A stretch of DNA of 13,132 nucleotides. Source: Clostridia bacterium (GTDB lineage Bacteria > Bacillota > Clostridia > Oscillospirales > CAG-272). The notes beneath the pieces are model-generated. The model ran no database searches, was not told where the DNA came from, and saw only the letters and a list, made by a program, of their open reading frames with translations. This document shows, one piece after another, positions 1-6,298 of this stretch (the first letter of the stretch is position 1; each line of letters begins with the position of its first letter). The stretch is from the NCBI GenBank assembly GCA_900753295.1, contig CAADYQ010000191.1, positions 1 to 13,132 on the forward strand. The letters are read 5' to 3'. A program made the position numbers and the translations under genes.

Positions 1-17
1 AAGGCGCTGTGCGCCTT
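1..17. repeat. Short perfect inverted repeat at the window edge
   Basis: A 7-bp inverted repeat (AAGGCGC, loop TGT, GCGCCTT) stands at the extreme left end. It lies beyond the tRNA terminator, read on the minus strand. It may belong to a larger downstream element cut off by the window edge, like the second hairpin beyond the tRNA-Leu terminator at the other end. No gene is visible in 1-65. Confidence 0.4.
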
Positions 18-39
18 GACCTGAAGAAAGCAACTTGAG

Positions 40-50
40 GGGGTTCGAGT
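40..50. repeat. Reversed copy of the tRNA T-arm strand
   Basis: GGGGTTCGAGT at 40-50 is an exact 11-base reverse complement of 119-129, which is the 5' T-stem plus T-loop of the neighbouring minus-strand tRNA. Each copy is separated from the terminator hairpin (66-103) by 15 nt, so the arrangement is symmetric about the hairpin. The sequence 40-65 does not fold as a tRNA: there is no complementary T-stem partner, anticodon arm or acceptor. The tRNA-Leu locus at the other end shows the same layout with its own T-arm sequence. Confidence 0.6.
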
Positions 51-65
51 TATTCGATGCTCTTC

Positions 66-103
66 AATAACAAAAGGACGGCTTTAGCCGTCCTTTTGTT
101 ATT
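66..103 (-). terminator. Intrinsic terminator of the CAU tRNA, probably bidirectional
   Basis: A perfect stem (AATAACAAAAGGACGGC paired with GCCGTCCTTTTGTTATT, loop TTTA on the plus strand) begins at the CCA end of the tRNA. A GC-rich upper stem followed by TTTTGTTATT gives a typical rho-independent terminator on the minus strand. Since the stem carries A-runs on the other side, it could also stop plus-strand transcripts. Confidence 0.88.
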
Positions 104-179
104 GGTGGGCCATCAGGGACTCGAACCCCGGACCAACCGGTTATGAGCCGGTAGCTCTGACCAACTGAGCTAATGGCCC
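103..179 (-). tRNA. tRNA with CAU anticodon (tRNA-Ile2 or elongator Met)
   Basis: A 77-nt minus-strand cloverleaf with encoded CCA. The acceptor stem is GGGCCAT/ATGGCCC with discriminator A. The D-arm has AGCTCAGTTGGTCAGAGCT, the anticodon stem is ACCGG/CCGGT around loop CTCATAA, and the T-arm contains GGTTCGAGTCC. The anticodon is CAU. The loop CTCATAA followed by CC and the GGGCC acceptor resemble Gram-positive tRNA-Ile2, in which C34 is modified to lysidine by TilS, so that it reads AUA. Elongator tRNA-Met cannot be excluded without identity-element analysis. Initiator tRNA is unlikely because the anticodon stem lacks the three consecutive G-C pairs. It has its own promoter and terminator. 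Confidence 0.93.
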
Positions 180-183
180 GCTC

Positions 184-207
184 GCAGGTCGTCGTTTTCC
201 GACCTGC
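184..207. promoter_or_regulatory. Inverted repeat over the tRNA start site
   Basis: An 8-bp perfect inverted repeat (GCAGGTCG at 184-191, CGACCTGC at 200-207, 8-base loop) lies between the tRNA promoter and the mature tRNA 5' end. The predicted transcription start is near 203-205, so the first few bases of the repeat may not be transcribed. It could be a DNA operator at the start site, or a leader hairpin next to the RNase P cut. tRNA-Leu in this window has only a very short leader and no such repeat. Confidence 0.5.
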
Positions 208-209
208 TT

Positions 210-238
210 ATTATATCGCGCATTTCGGCTTTTGTCAA
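210..238 (-). promoter_or_regulatory. Consensus sigma-A promoter for the CAU tRNA
   Basis: On the minus strand TTGACA (plus 233-238) is followed after exactly 17 nt by TATAAT (plus 210-215). Both hexamers match consensus fully, as expected for a strongly expressed stable-RNA gene. Confidence 0.9.
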
Positions 239-290
239 TACCTTTTTGAAAAAAAGTTATTCAAATTAACGCACGAATTTACGCGCCGCG

Positions 291-503
291 TCAGAATTCG
301 TCGGAATCAACGGGACCCGAGGACTCTTCATCCTCATCCTTGACCTCTACGGGCTCAAATTCATCCTTTCCCGCTCCGCAGTACGGGCAGGTCCAATCCT
401 CGGGCAGATCGTCGAAATCGGTGCCTTCCTCAATGCCCGAATCGGGACATCCCTCCGACGCCTTATATTCATAGCCGCAAAGATTGCAGACAAATATGAT
501 CAT
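291..503 (-). CDS. Rubredoxin
   Basis: A 70-residue one-electron carrier with a mononuclear Fe(Cys)4 centre, used by anaerobes in oxidative-stress reductase chains and other electron transfer. It shows the two rubredoxin knuckles: C6-x-x-C9-G-Y near the N-terminus and C39-P-Y-C42-G after an LPEDW motif, followed by GKDEFEP. The rubredoxin core ends near residue 53. The remaining tail, about 17 residues, is very acidic (DEDEE...DSDEF) and longer than in minimal rubredoxins. C19 is an extra cysteine outside the metal motif. The ATG is supported by AAGGAGG six bases upstream (plus 510-516). It is a single-gene unit with its own promoter; no convincing terminator was found downstream. The redox partner is not encoded in the window. 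Confidence 0.95.
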   Translation of the reverse strand: MIIFVCNLCGYEYKASEGCPDSGIEEGTDFDDLPEDWTCPYCGAGKDEFEPVEVKDEDEESSGPVDSDEF

Positions 504-538
504 ACTATCCCTCCTTCTTAGAAAATGAAGCGTATAAT

Positions 539-567
539 AATATATCGCAGTCTTGACGATATGTCAA
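539..567 (-). promoter_or_regulatory. Sigma-A promoter of the rubredoxin gene
   Basis: On the minus strand TTGACA (plus 562-567) is followed after 17 nt by TATATT (plus 539-544). The -35 box forms one arm of a 15-bp palindrome on plus 553-567 (TTGAC, 5 bases, GTCAA), a possible operator site. Confidence 0.75.
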
Positions 568-684
568 TAGTGCATTTTATACAATTTTATTTTCACATCC
601 GAAGCGATTATATCCATTTCATTCACATGCGCCGTTATCTATGCCGTATGGCGTGAAAAAATGCGCAAAATCGGCTTTTTTATA

Positions 685-1833
685 TCAGTAAAGCCGGTAC
701 GGACCGCACTCCGCGAAGAATTTTTTTGTTCCGTCATGCTCTGCCGCCGCCACCGCAGCGGGGTCAAAGCCGCCGATGAGCGCATCCGTGCCGTAGCGCA
801 GGCAAAGCCCGTTCTCACGCGTTTCGCACTCCGGATACTCCTGCATGGCGGCAAGCAGGTGCAATCCCGCAAGATGCGGACGGAAGGCGCGGCGGTCGGT
901 GACATTTATCTGCACGCCGCGGCAGGCTGTTCCCGCATGCTTGCCGAACACCGGAGTAAAATACGCCGGACTGAAATACACTCCGCCGAGCCGCGCGGCG
1001 TTGAGGTGTGCAGCCAGATCGGTCGCGTTGCACCACGGCGCTCCCACAAGCTCAAAGGGTCGCGTTGTGCCGCGCCCCTCCGAGACGTTCGTCGCCTCGA
1101 TAAGGCAGGTACCGATGTAGATGAGCGACGCCGTTACCGACGGCAGATTGGGCGACGGGTTTATCCACGCCAGGTCGGTCTCGTCGGCATACATATCGCG
1201 CGACCATCCGCGACAGCGCACCACATGCACCTCACAGCCCACGTTATGCGTAACGTTGAGCCAGAGCGCGAACTCTCCGCAGGTCATGGCATAGCGCGCT
1301 GGCATGGCATACCGCCCGACAAATGAAGAAAATCTCGCCTCGTCGAGCATCGCGCCCTCCACAGCCGTTCCGCCTATCGGGTCCGGGCGGTCAAGGATTA
1401 TCACGGGCTTGTGCCGCGCGGCGCACTCATGCATAAGATATGCAAGGCAATAGATATATGTGTAAAACCTCGCGCCGACATCCTGTATATCGTACAGCAC
1501 GGCGTCGCACCGCTCAAGCGCCTTGCCTATCTTCGGGTTTCCCTTGGCGGGCAGGTCGTATACCGGCACGCCGGTATCGGGATCGGTATATTCGCCTCCC
1601 CATGCGCCGTCCTGAAGCGCGGAATGTATCCCGTGCTCCGGCGCAAAAAGCACAGAGAGTCTGCCCTCGGCGGCAAGCCGCAGATATGTCGGCATACCGC
1701 GCTTATCCGTCCCCGACGCGGCGGTGAGCAAGCCCAGCCGCCCGCCGTCAAGAATATTTCTTATATCGCCGTCAAGTCCCGCGCGGTCGCAGAATATAAG
1801 GTCGGCGCCGGTATATACAATATGCTTCTCCAT
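685..1833 (-). CDS. namZ: DUF1343 / NamZ-type exo-beta-N-acetylmuramidase homologue, no signal peptide
   Basis: A 382-residue member of the DUF1343 family (B. subtilis YbbC/NamZ, glycoside hydrolase family GH171), whose characterised members remove MurNAc from the non-reducing ends of peptidoglycan fragments. Family signatures appear in order: PEHG (65-68), DTGVPVYDL (86-94), DIQDVGARFYTY (115-126), LDRPDPIGG (147-155), SSFVG (169-173), PSPNLP (226-231), and EATNVSEGRGTTRPFE (246-261). Length is full for the family. I chose the ATG at 1833, with AAAGGA about 12 bases upstream. An in-frame TTG at 1884 adds 17 charged residues but has no ribosome binding site. Neither start gives a signal peptide, although NamZ proteins are usually exported, so this one may act on recycled muropeptides inside the cell (inference). 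It lies 129 bp downstream of tldE on the same strand, with a terminator-like hairpin between them. Confidence 0.85.
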   Translation of the reverse strand: MEKHIVYTGADLIFCDRAGLDGDIRNILDGGRLGLLTAASGTDKRGMPTYLRLAAEGRLSVLFAPEHGIHSALQDGAWGGEYTDPDTGVPVYDLPAKGNPKIGKALERCDAVLYDIQDVGARFYTYIYCLAYLMHECAARHKPVIILDRPDPIGGTAVEGAMLDEARFSSFVGRYAMPARYAMTCGEFALWLNVTHNVGCEVHVVRCRGWSRDMYADETDLAWINPSPNLPSVTASLIYIGTCLIEATNVSEGRGTTRPFELVGAPWCNATDLAAHLNAARLGGVYFSPAYFTPVFGKHAGTACRGVQINVTDRRAFRPHLAGLHLLAAMQEYPECETRENGLCLRYGTDALIGGFDPAAVAAAEHDGTKKFFAECGPYRLY

Positions 1834-1914
1834 TTTTATGGCTGTTCCTTTCTTTGCGCTATGCCTGTTTTCTTTGCAAGCCAAGAAAACGAGTCGCTCT
1901 GAAATATGTCAAAG

Positions 1915-1955
1915 GACCGGCGGCGCGGAGCACAGAATGGCTCCCGCCGTCGGTC
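1915..1955 (-). terminator. Terminator-like hairpin after tldE
   Basis: A near-perfect stem (GACCG..GCGG..GGAGC at 1915-1930 against GCTCCCGCCGTCGGTC at 1940-1955, one bulge and one mismatch) lies just outside the tldE stop codon. On the minus strand it is followed by CCTTTGACATATTT, a weak T-tract. It probably ends or attenuates the tldD-tldE transcript before namZ. A TTGACA-like box follows (plus 1907-1912), but no good -10 accompanies it. Confidence 0.6.
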
Positions 1956-1962
1956 ATGCGGT

Positions 1963-3270
1963 TTATTTACCGGATATGGTTATGCCGTCAAATGAAATAT
2001 AGGGCATCAGCGTCACGCCGTCCGCGACGGTCTCGGCGGAGATATCTCTTACGTTCATAAGCATATCGGCAAGGTTGCCGGATATCATGGTTTCGGCAGC
2101 GGCATCGGTGATCTTTCCGTCCTCGATCATGAAGCTGTTCTTGGCAACGCCGGAGAAATCGCCGTTGGCGGACGGCTCGCCGCCCGAGAAGCGCGCAACG
2201 ATAAGCCCGCGCTTTACCGATGCTATCATATCGGCAAGAGGCTTGCTGCCACCCTCGATGATGAATCTGCCGCCGTCATTGGGCGCGCGGCGCTTACCGG
2301 TCTTGTTTGCAACATAGTTTGAAATGTTGAACTCACGCAGTATGCCGTTCTCAATAATGTTGAAGTTCTCGGACGGGAAGCCCTCCGCCGTGTAGCGGTC
2401 GGTCATGGCAAGGCGCGGATCGCGTGCAGCCATGCAGACTGTAAGCGACTTGTGCGCCACCTGCTTACCCAGCTTGTCGAGCCAGATGCTCGTGCCGTCA
2501 AGAATATGATTGTCACCGGCAAAATTATCGAGCGCCGAGCCCAGCAGATCGCCAAGGCACCCCGGTGTGAGTATCACCGTTCCGGTAAACTTGCCGTCCA
2601 CCGCGCGGGTATCTATCTGCTTTTCGGTGTCGCCGAGATCCTGCTTCATCGATCCGCATTCCATAAAGGGCTTGGAAAGGTCATGCGTCACGCACTGAGA
2701 GTAAAAGAAGGATGACGCCTTCTCGCCGTCGTGCGCGGAGAACATGGGAGAGCAGCTATAATATCCGCCGCGGGTATCAAAGCGGACTCCGTTGGAGTTG
2801 CGGTAAACATTGTGGAAAGCCGAATGATCGGTTATAAGCTGTTCGACAACGATCTTCGGGAACATTCTTCCGATATCCCCGACAAGCTCGCGCGTGCGCT
2901 CAAAAAGCCGCTCGGTATCCGGCTCAAGCTCGCCCTCGGTAAACGAACCGTTTGCAATGACGGGTGCGATATCCCACGCGTCATCCGCCTCGGAAGCATC
3001 TCCGGTAGCAAGGCAGTCGCGCACCGCCTCGGCTACCGCGTCCGACTCAAAGCTGTTTATACGCGCGCTTCCCTTTTTGCCGTCCTTTATGGACATAAGC
3101 GAAATCGTGGTATTGAAAAGAGTGCGGAAAAGCGAAAAATCGCCGCCCTCATAGTTGAATTCATGCACCTCGCCGTAATTTACCGTGCAGGACGCCTTAT
3201 CTGCCCCCGCGGCAAGGAGAGCGGAAATGGCATTTTCGGCAATGGCGTCAAGATCGTATATTTCTTTCAT
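1963..3270 (-). CDS. pmbA: TldE/PmbA-type subunit of the TldD/TldE peptidase
   Basis: A 435-residue PmbA/TldD-superfamily protein. In characterised TldD/E complexes TldE is the non-catalytic partner; the heterodimer digests unfolded peptides and, in E. coli, trims the microcin B17 leader and degrades CcdA. The N-terminal half (about 1-130) matches the family's alpha/beta domain with YEGGDF near 40-45. The C-terminal beta domain carries TPGCLGDLLGSALDNFAGD (235-253), where TldD has its zinc motif, and GGEPSANGDFSGVAKNSFMI (363-382), a typical PmbA segment. No HExxxH motif is present, as expected for TldE. The ATG has GGGAG nine bases upstream. The gene starts 21 bases after the tldD stop, so the two are co-transcribed and presumably assemble together. 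Confidence 0.92.
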   Translation of the reverse strand: MKEIYDLDAIAENAISALLAAGADKASCTVNYGEVHEFNYEGGDFSLFRTLFNTTISLMSIKDGKKGSARINSFESDAVAEAVRDCLATGDASEADDAWDIAPVIANGSFTEGELEPDTERLFERTRELVGDIGRMFPKIVVEQLITDHSAFHNVYRNSNGVRFDTRGGYYSCSPMFSAHDGEKASSFFYSQCVTHDLSKPFMECGSMKQDLGDTEKQIDTRAVDGKFTGTVILTPGCLGDLLGSALDNFAGDNHILDGTSIWLDKLGKQVAHKSLTVCMAARDPRLAMTDRYTAEGFPSENFNIIENGILREFNISNYVANKTGKRRAPNDGGRFIIEGGSKPLADMIASVKRGLIVARFSGGEPSANGDFSGVAKNSFMIEDGKITDAAAETMISGNLADMLMNVRDISAETVADGVTLMPYISFDGITISGK

Positions 3271-3291
3271 GTCACAGATCTCCCTTCTTTA

Positions 3292-4677
3292 TCAGCGGCC
3301 GGCGATGTTTACGCGGCAGCGCAGTGCGGGACCGCCAAGTCCCACCGGCATGGGCTGCTTTTTACCGCAGTAGCCGGACGACGACCATGTCACAGTATCC
3401 GATACCATATCGACGGTCTTGAGCATTTCAAACGCAACGCCCGAAATAGTTGTGTCGAGTATCGCGCGTCCGAGCTTTCCCTTTTTTATCTCATAGCCCA
3501 TGGTAACGCCGAACATGAACTCGCCGGTCGTGTCAGCCTGTCCGTTGTTAGTGCTGCAGAGCATATAACCGTCGTCTACCGACGCTATAATATCCTCAAG
3601 CCTGGACTCGCCGGGAAGCACCGCGGTATTTCTCATACGGATGAGAGGCTCGTCCGAGAAGGCAAACGCACGCGCGTTGCCGCACGGCTCCGCGCCGAAG
3701 CGCTCGGCGCTCTCGCGGTTGTGCATATAGCCTGTAAGGATACCGTCCTTGATGAGCACGGCGTCCTTGGCGATAACGCCCTCATCGTCAAGCCAGACCG
3801 GCAGCGGCGCGGGCTTGCCGAATGCGGTGTGAGCATAGTCCACCATTGACACAAGCTCGCTTGCCACTTGCTTGCCCATAAGGTGAGCGGCGACAGAGCC
3901 GCCCATGACCATATCCGCCTCAACGGTATGACCGACAGCCTCGTGCGCCAGCATTCCGGATAGCTCGCCGGCAAGTATGCAGGTCTTCACGCCCGCCTCT
4001 GCGTATACGCCCTCTCTCTTTTTCATGATCTCCTCATGCAGCTTGTCAAGCTCGGGATAAAACTCCTCGGGAGAGTGGAACTGACTTTCAAAATCCCCCC
4101 AACCGCCAAATATACCGGTATGCTCAACGGTGACACCTGCGGGAGTCATTGCGGACATGATAACATACATATAGCTGCGGTTCATTCCCACGTGACCGTC
4201 GGCACAGTCGGACGTTGCGATCACCTTTTCAATGCATTCATTGAAAAGAACGATATTGCGGCTCGCAAGATCGGGGAACTTTTTCACGATGTACGCATCT
4301 ATGGTGCGGGCAAATTCAATGTAGAATTTCTGCTCCGGATCGGCGGCATCGCTGTACTCGGTGATCATGCCCGAGGGCATGGGAGCCAGCGCGGGCTTAC
4401 CGCGGCGCAGGCGCTCATCCATGAACGCGGCGTTCTCTCCCGCGGCGCGTATGACCGCGTCAACAGCATCCGGCGTGCATCCGGCTACCGATGAAAAGCC
4501 GTACATTCCGCCTCGGCGCACACGCGCCGAGACTCCGGACGATTCGGAGCGCTGGTTGCCTACGATATTACCGCCAAGCAGAACTATGCGGCGGTTGCGG
4601 CTCCTCTGCACGCGCACCGTTGTATCGGCACCGGGCAGGAAGAGTCCTTTTTTGTCAAAAACAAAAGGATCAAGCAT
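3292..4677 (-). CDS. tldD: TldD zinc metallopeptidase
   Basis: A 461-residue catalytic subunit of the TldD/TldE cytoplasmic peptidase. The signature HEAVGH (H245, E246, H250) followed by TVEAD (251-255) is the family's HExxxH zinc-binding and catalytic motif. C437 in SSGYCGKKQP is at the place where TldD proteins carry a conserved cysteine close to the zinc. Length is normal. The start ATG has GGAGGT seven bases upstream (plus 4684-4689). The gene is the first of the cluster, is transcribed divergently from the SPFH gene, and has its own promoter at 4731-4759. The substrate is unknown; no ribosomally made peptide precursor is visible in the window, so a general peptidase role is as likely as a dedicated maturation role. 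Confidence 0.95.
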   Translation of the reverse strand: MLDPFVFDKKGLFLPGADTTVRVQRSRNRRIVLLGGNIVGNQRSESSGVSARVRRGGMYGFSSVAGCTPDAVDAVIRAAGENAAFMDERLRRGKPALAPMPSGMITEYSDAADPEQKFYIEFARTIDAYIVKKFPDLASRNIVLFNECIEKVIATSDCADGHVGMNRSYMYVIMSAMTPAGVTVEHTGIFGGWGDFESQFHSPEEFYPELDKLHEEIMKKREGVYAEAGVKTCILAGELSGMLAHEAVGHTVEADMVMGGSVAAHLMGKQVASELVSMVDYAHTAFGKPAPLPVWLDDEGVIAKDAVLIKDGILTGYMHNRESAERFGAEPCGNARAFAFSDEPLIRMRNTAVLPGESRLEDIIASVDDGYMLCSTNNGQADTTGEFMFGVTMGYEIKKGKLGRAILDTTISGVAFEMLKTVDMVSDTVTWSSSGYCGKKQPMPVGLGGPALRCRVNIAGR

Positions 4678-4730
4678 TTTGTGACCTCCGTTATTTCAAG
4701 ATTTGAAACGTGCTTTTATTTCCATAGATA

Positions 4731-4759
4731 ATTATATCACCAAGTATAAGAAATAACAA
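4731..4759 (-). promoter_or_regulatory. Sigma-A promoter of the tldD-tldE cluster
   Basis: On the minus strand TTGTTA (plus 4754-4759) is followed after 17 nt by a perfect TATAAT (plus 4731-4736). An extended -10 TGA directly precedes the hexamer. The extended -10 probably compensates for the weaker -35. Confidence 0.75.
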
Positions 4760-4822
4760 GTGCGCCGCGGTATAAAACACCCGTTTTTTTGTAAACCTGC
4801 GGTTGATTTTTTTATTTTCCTA

Positions 4823-4858
4823 TTGACACAGAGATATTTTTGTGATATCATAATGATA
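4823..4858 (+). promoter_or_regulatory. Promoter of the SPFH-RHH operon with palindrome on the -10
   Basis: TTGACA at 4823-4828 is followed after 17 nt by TATCAT at 4846-4851, with an extended -10 TGA. The -10 is the left arm of a 13-bp palindrome (TATCAT, A, ATGATA; 4846-4858), which places a dyad over the region RNA polymerase must melt. Such a dyad is a candidate operator. The small ribbon-helix-helix protein encoded by the second gene of the operon is an obvious candidate ligand (inference). Confidence 0.72.
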
Positions 4859-4890
4859 CCACACAGAGCAACGGAAAGGAGCTCATCATT

Positions 4891-5910
4891 ATGAAAGAAA
4901 AAATTTATAAAAGCAAAAAGAACGGCATGGCAGCGCTCATTATCATGGTAGTGCTTTACGCGGCGGCGATAGCGGGCATGGTTTTCGGCGGTATAGGAAT
5001 GGAAGCCGGACGCGGCGCCGGCGCGATAGTGCTTTTCGTCATATCCTGCGTATGGGTATGCGTTGGCTTTATACCGATGTTCGGGCTTAAGGTCCTGCGC
5101 CCTCAGGAAGCGCTCGTGCTCACGCTTTTCGGAAAATACGTAGGCACGCTGCGCGAGGACGGCTTCTACTTTGTAAATCCCTTCTGCGTTGCGGTAAACC
5201 CCGCGGCAAAGACGAAGCTGAACCAGAGCGGAGACGTTACGACGATAAAAAAGCTCGCCGCGAATCCCGATCAGGGCTTTGAGGTCGAGCCGGTGAACAA
5301 GAAAATATCGCTCAAGATAATGACCCTCAACAACAACCGCCAGAAGGTGAACGACTGCCTCGGCAACCCCATTGAGATCGGCATCGCCGTAACATGGCGT
5401 ATAGTTGACACAGCCAAGGCGGTATTCAATGTTGACAACTACAAGGAATACCTCTCGCTCCAGTGCGACAGCGCGCTGCGCAACGTAGTGCGCATTTACC
5501 CCTACGATGTCGCCCCCAACGTTGACACCACCGGCGACGGTGTTGCCGATGACGGCAGCCTGCGCGGATCGAGCGACATTGTGGCATCCCGTATACGCGA
5601 CGAGATACAGGACCGCGTGAACGACGCGGGCATAGAAATACTTGAAGCGCGCATAACCTACCTCGCATACGCCACCGAGATCGCGGCGGTCATGCTTCAG
5701 CGTCAGCAGGCATCGGCGATAATCGACGCCCGCCGCATGATAGTTGACGGCGCGGTGGGTATGGTCGAAATGGCGCTTGACAGACTTGCCGAGTACGGCA
5801 CAGTTGAGCTTGACGAGGAGCGCAAGGCTGCTATGGTCTCAAACCTTCTCGTGGTCCTTTGCGGGAACCGCGACGCCCAACCGGTGGTAAACTCCGGCAG
5901 CATATATTGA
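4891..5910 (+). CDS. SPFH/Band 7 (stomatin-prohibitin-like) membrane protein
   Basis: A 339-residue membrane-anchored SPFH-domain protein. Members of this superfamily oligomerise at membranes and organise functional microdomains; the precise role of this clostridial subgroup is unknown. Two hydrophobic segments occupy about 13-36 and 43-66. The SPFH domain starts directly after them (LKVLRPQEALVLTLFGKYVGTLREDGFYFVNPF, beginning at 66, written here in part) and runs to about 285. It includes NPIEIGIAVTWRIVD (159-173) and a helical region rich in A, R and Q around 262-285. A short insertion with TTGDGVADD (213-221) precedes the conserved SRIRDEIQDRV (233-243). The ATG has AAGGAG nine bases upstream. 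The RHH gene follows after 9 nt. Confidence 0.9.
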   Translation: MKEKIYKSKKNGMAALIIMVVLYAAAIAGMVFGGIGMEAGRGAGAIVLFVISCVWVCVGFIPMFGLKVLRPQEALVLTLFGKYVGTLREDGFYFVNPFCVAVNPAAKTKLNQSGDVTTIKKLAANPDQGFEVEPVNKKISLKIMTLNNNRQKVNDCLGNPIEIGIAVTWRIVDTAKAVFNVDNYKEYLSLQCDSALRNVVRIYPYDVAPNVDTTGDGVADDGSLRGSSDIVASRIRDEIQDRVNDAGIEILEARITYLAYATEIAAVMLQRQQASAIIDARRMIVDGAVGMVEMALDRLAEYGTVELDEERKAAMVSNLLVVLCGNRDAQPVVNSGSIY

Positions 5911-5919
5911 TACCGGATC

Positions 5920-6123
5920 ATGGGTGACAACGGAAAAAAGCAGGTCCCTCTGCGGCTGTCGGCAAAGCTGTACGACGCTATCGCGGCATGGGCAGAGGAT
6001 GACTTCCGCTCGGTGAACGGTCAGATAGAATACCTGCTCACCGAGTGCGTGCGCCAGCGAAAGAAAAACGGCTCGCCCTCTCCGCGCGAGCTTGACAAGC
6101 CCCTCGATATCGATATAAAATAA
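5920..6123 (+). CDS. Arc-like ribbon-helix-helix DNA-binding protein
   Basis: A 67-residue protein with the Arc/MetJ fold pattern: a beta strand KQVPLRLS (7-14), helix A (15-29), then RSVNGQIEYLLTECVRQ (30-46) as turn and helix B. The RSVN segment matches the same position in phage P22 Arc (GRSVNSEI). RHH proteins bind DNA as dimers through the N-terminal strand. The C-terminal 20 residues are polar. It lies 9 nt behind the SPFH gene with only a weak GGA before its ATG, so translation is probably coupled. The pairing of an SPFH gene with such a small protein recurs in Clostridia. Whether the protein represses this operon or has another partner is unknown; no toxin gene adjoins it. Confidence 0.85.
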   Translation: MGDNGKKQVPLRLSAKLYDAIAAWAEDDFRSVNGQIEYLLTECVRQRKKNGSPSPRELDKPLDIDIK

Positions 6124-6145
6124 GACAAATATAAAATAAATACAA

Positions 6146-6229
6146 GGAAAGCACTTACGGGAACGAATTTTTTGTTGACAATGTTCCCCGACGCCTGTAT
6201 AATAAAGGCGAAGTGCTTTCCGTTTTTTT
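6146..6229 (+). terminator. Three-way-junction terminator of the SPFH-RHH operon
   Basis: An 11-bp perfect outer stem (GGAAAGCACTT at 6146-6156, AAGTGCTTTCC at 6211-6221) is followed by GTTTTTTT, a clear terminator tail. The 54 nt inside fold into two further hairpins: GGGAAC (6159-6164) with GTTCCC (6183-6188), and CGCCT (6192-6196) with AGGCG (6206-6210), the latter abutting the outer stem. The result is a compact three-way junction. A perfect promoter lies within the same bases. Transcripts starting from that promoter lack the left arm and so should escape termination. Confidence 0.78.
6175..6203 (+). promoter_or_regulatory. Perfect sigma-A promoter for the hydrolase pair, inside a terminator
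   Basis: TTGACA (6175-6180) is followed after exactly 17 nt by TATAAT (6198-6203). The start site should be near 6210, giving a 5' UTR of about 88 nt with a small hairpin (CTGCCC...GGGCAG) and AAGGAG eight bases before the ATG at 6299. The -35 hexamer falls in the loop of one hairpin and the -10 hexamer in the loop of the other within the surrounding fold. Confidence 0.85.
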
Positions 6230-6298
6230 CGGAGGCGCCCAGCATCCCCAACGCCGACTGCCCCGTGCGGGCAGCGTAACGAAAAAGGAGCTACAATT

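Noticed and set aside
30..65. A second tRNA gene or tmRNA end on the plus strand (GGGGGTTCGAGT)
   Set aside because: No complementary T-stem, acceptor, CCA or anticodon arm can be built; only the T-strand itself is present.
235..290. Intrinsic terminator after the rubredoxin gene
   Set aside because: There is a long T-run on the minus strand, but the only upstream dyad is AAATT/AATTT, too weak to count.
648..684. Terminator for namZ between the gene end and position 600
   Set aside because: A- and T-runs flank the segment, but no stem of more than two or three G-C pairs can be formed.
1834..1884. TTG start at 1884 for the namZ homologue
   Set aside because: No ribosome binding site precedes it, the extra 17 residues are not family-like, and an ATG lies at the usual domain start.
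2731..3849. A 372-codon plus-strand open frame opposite tldE and tldD
   Set aside because: It spans two well-supported genes on the other strand, has no family motif, and its composition follows from codon bias of the real genes.
6159..6188. ECF-sigma -35 element (GGGAAC) upstream of hydrolase paralogue 1
   Set aside because: No matching ECF -10 is apparent, and the motif is better explained as one arm of an inverted repeat beside a full sigma-A promoter.
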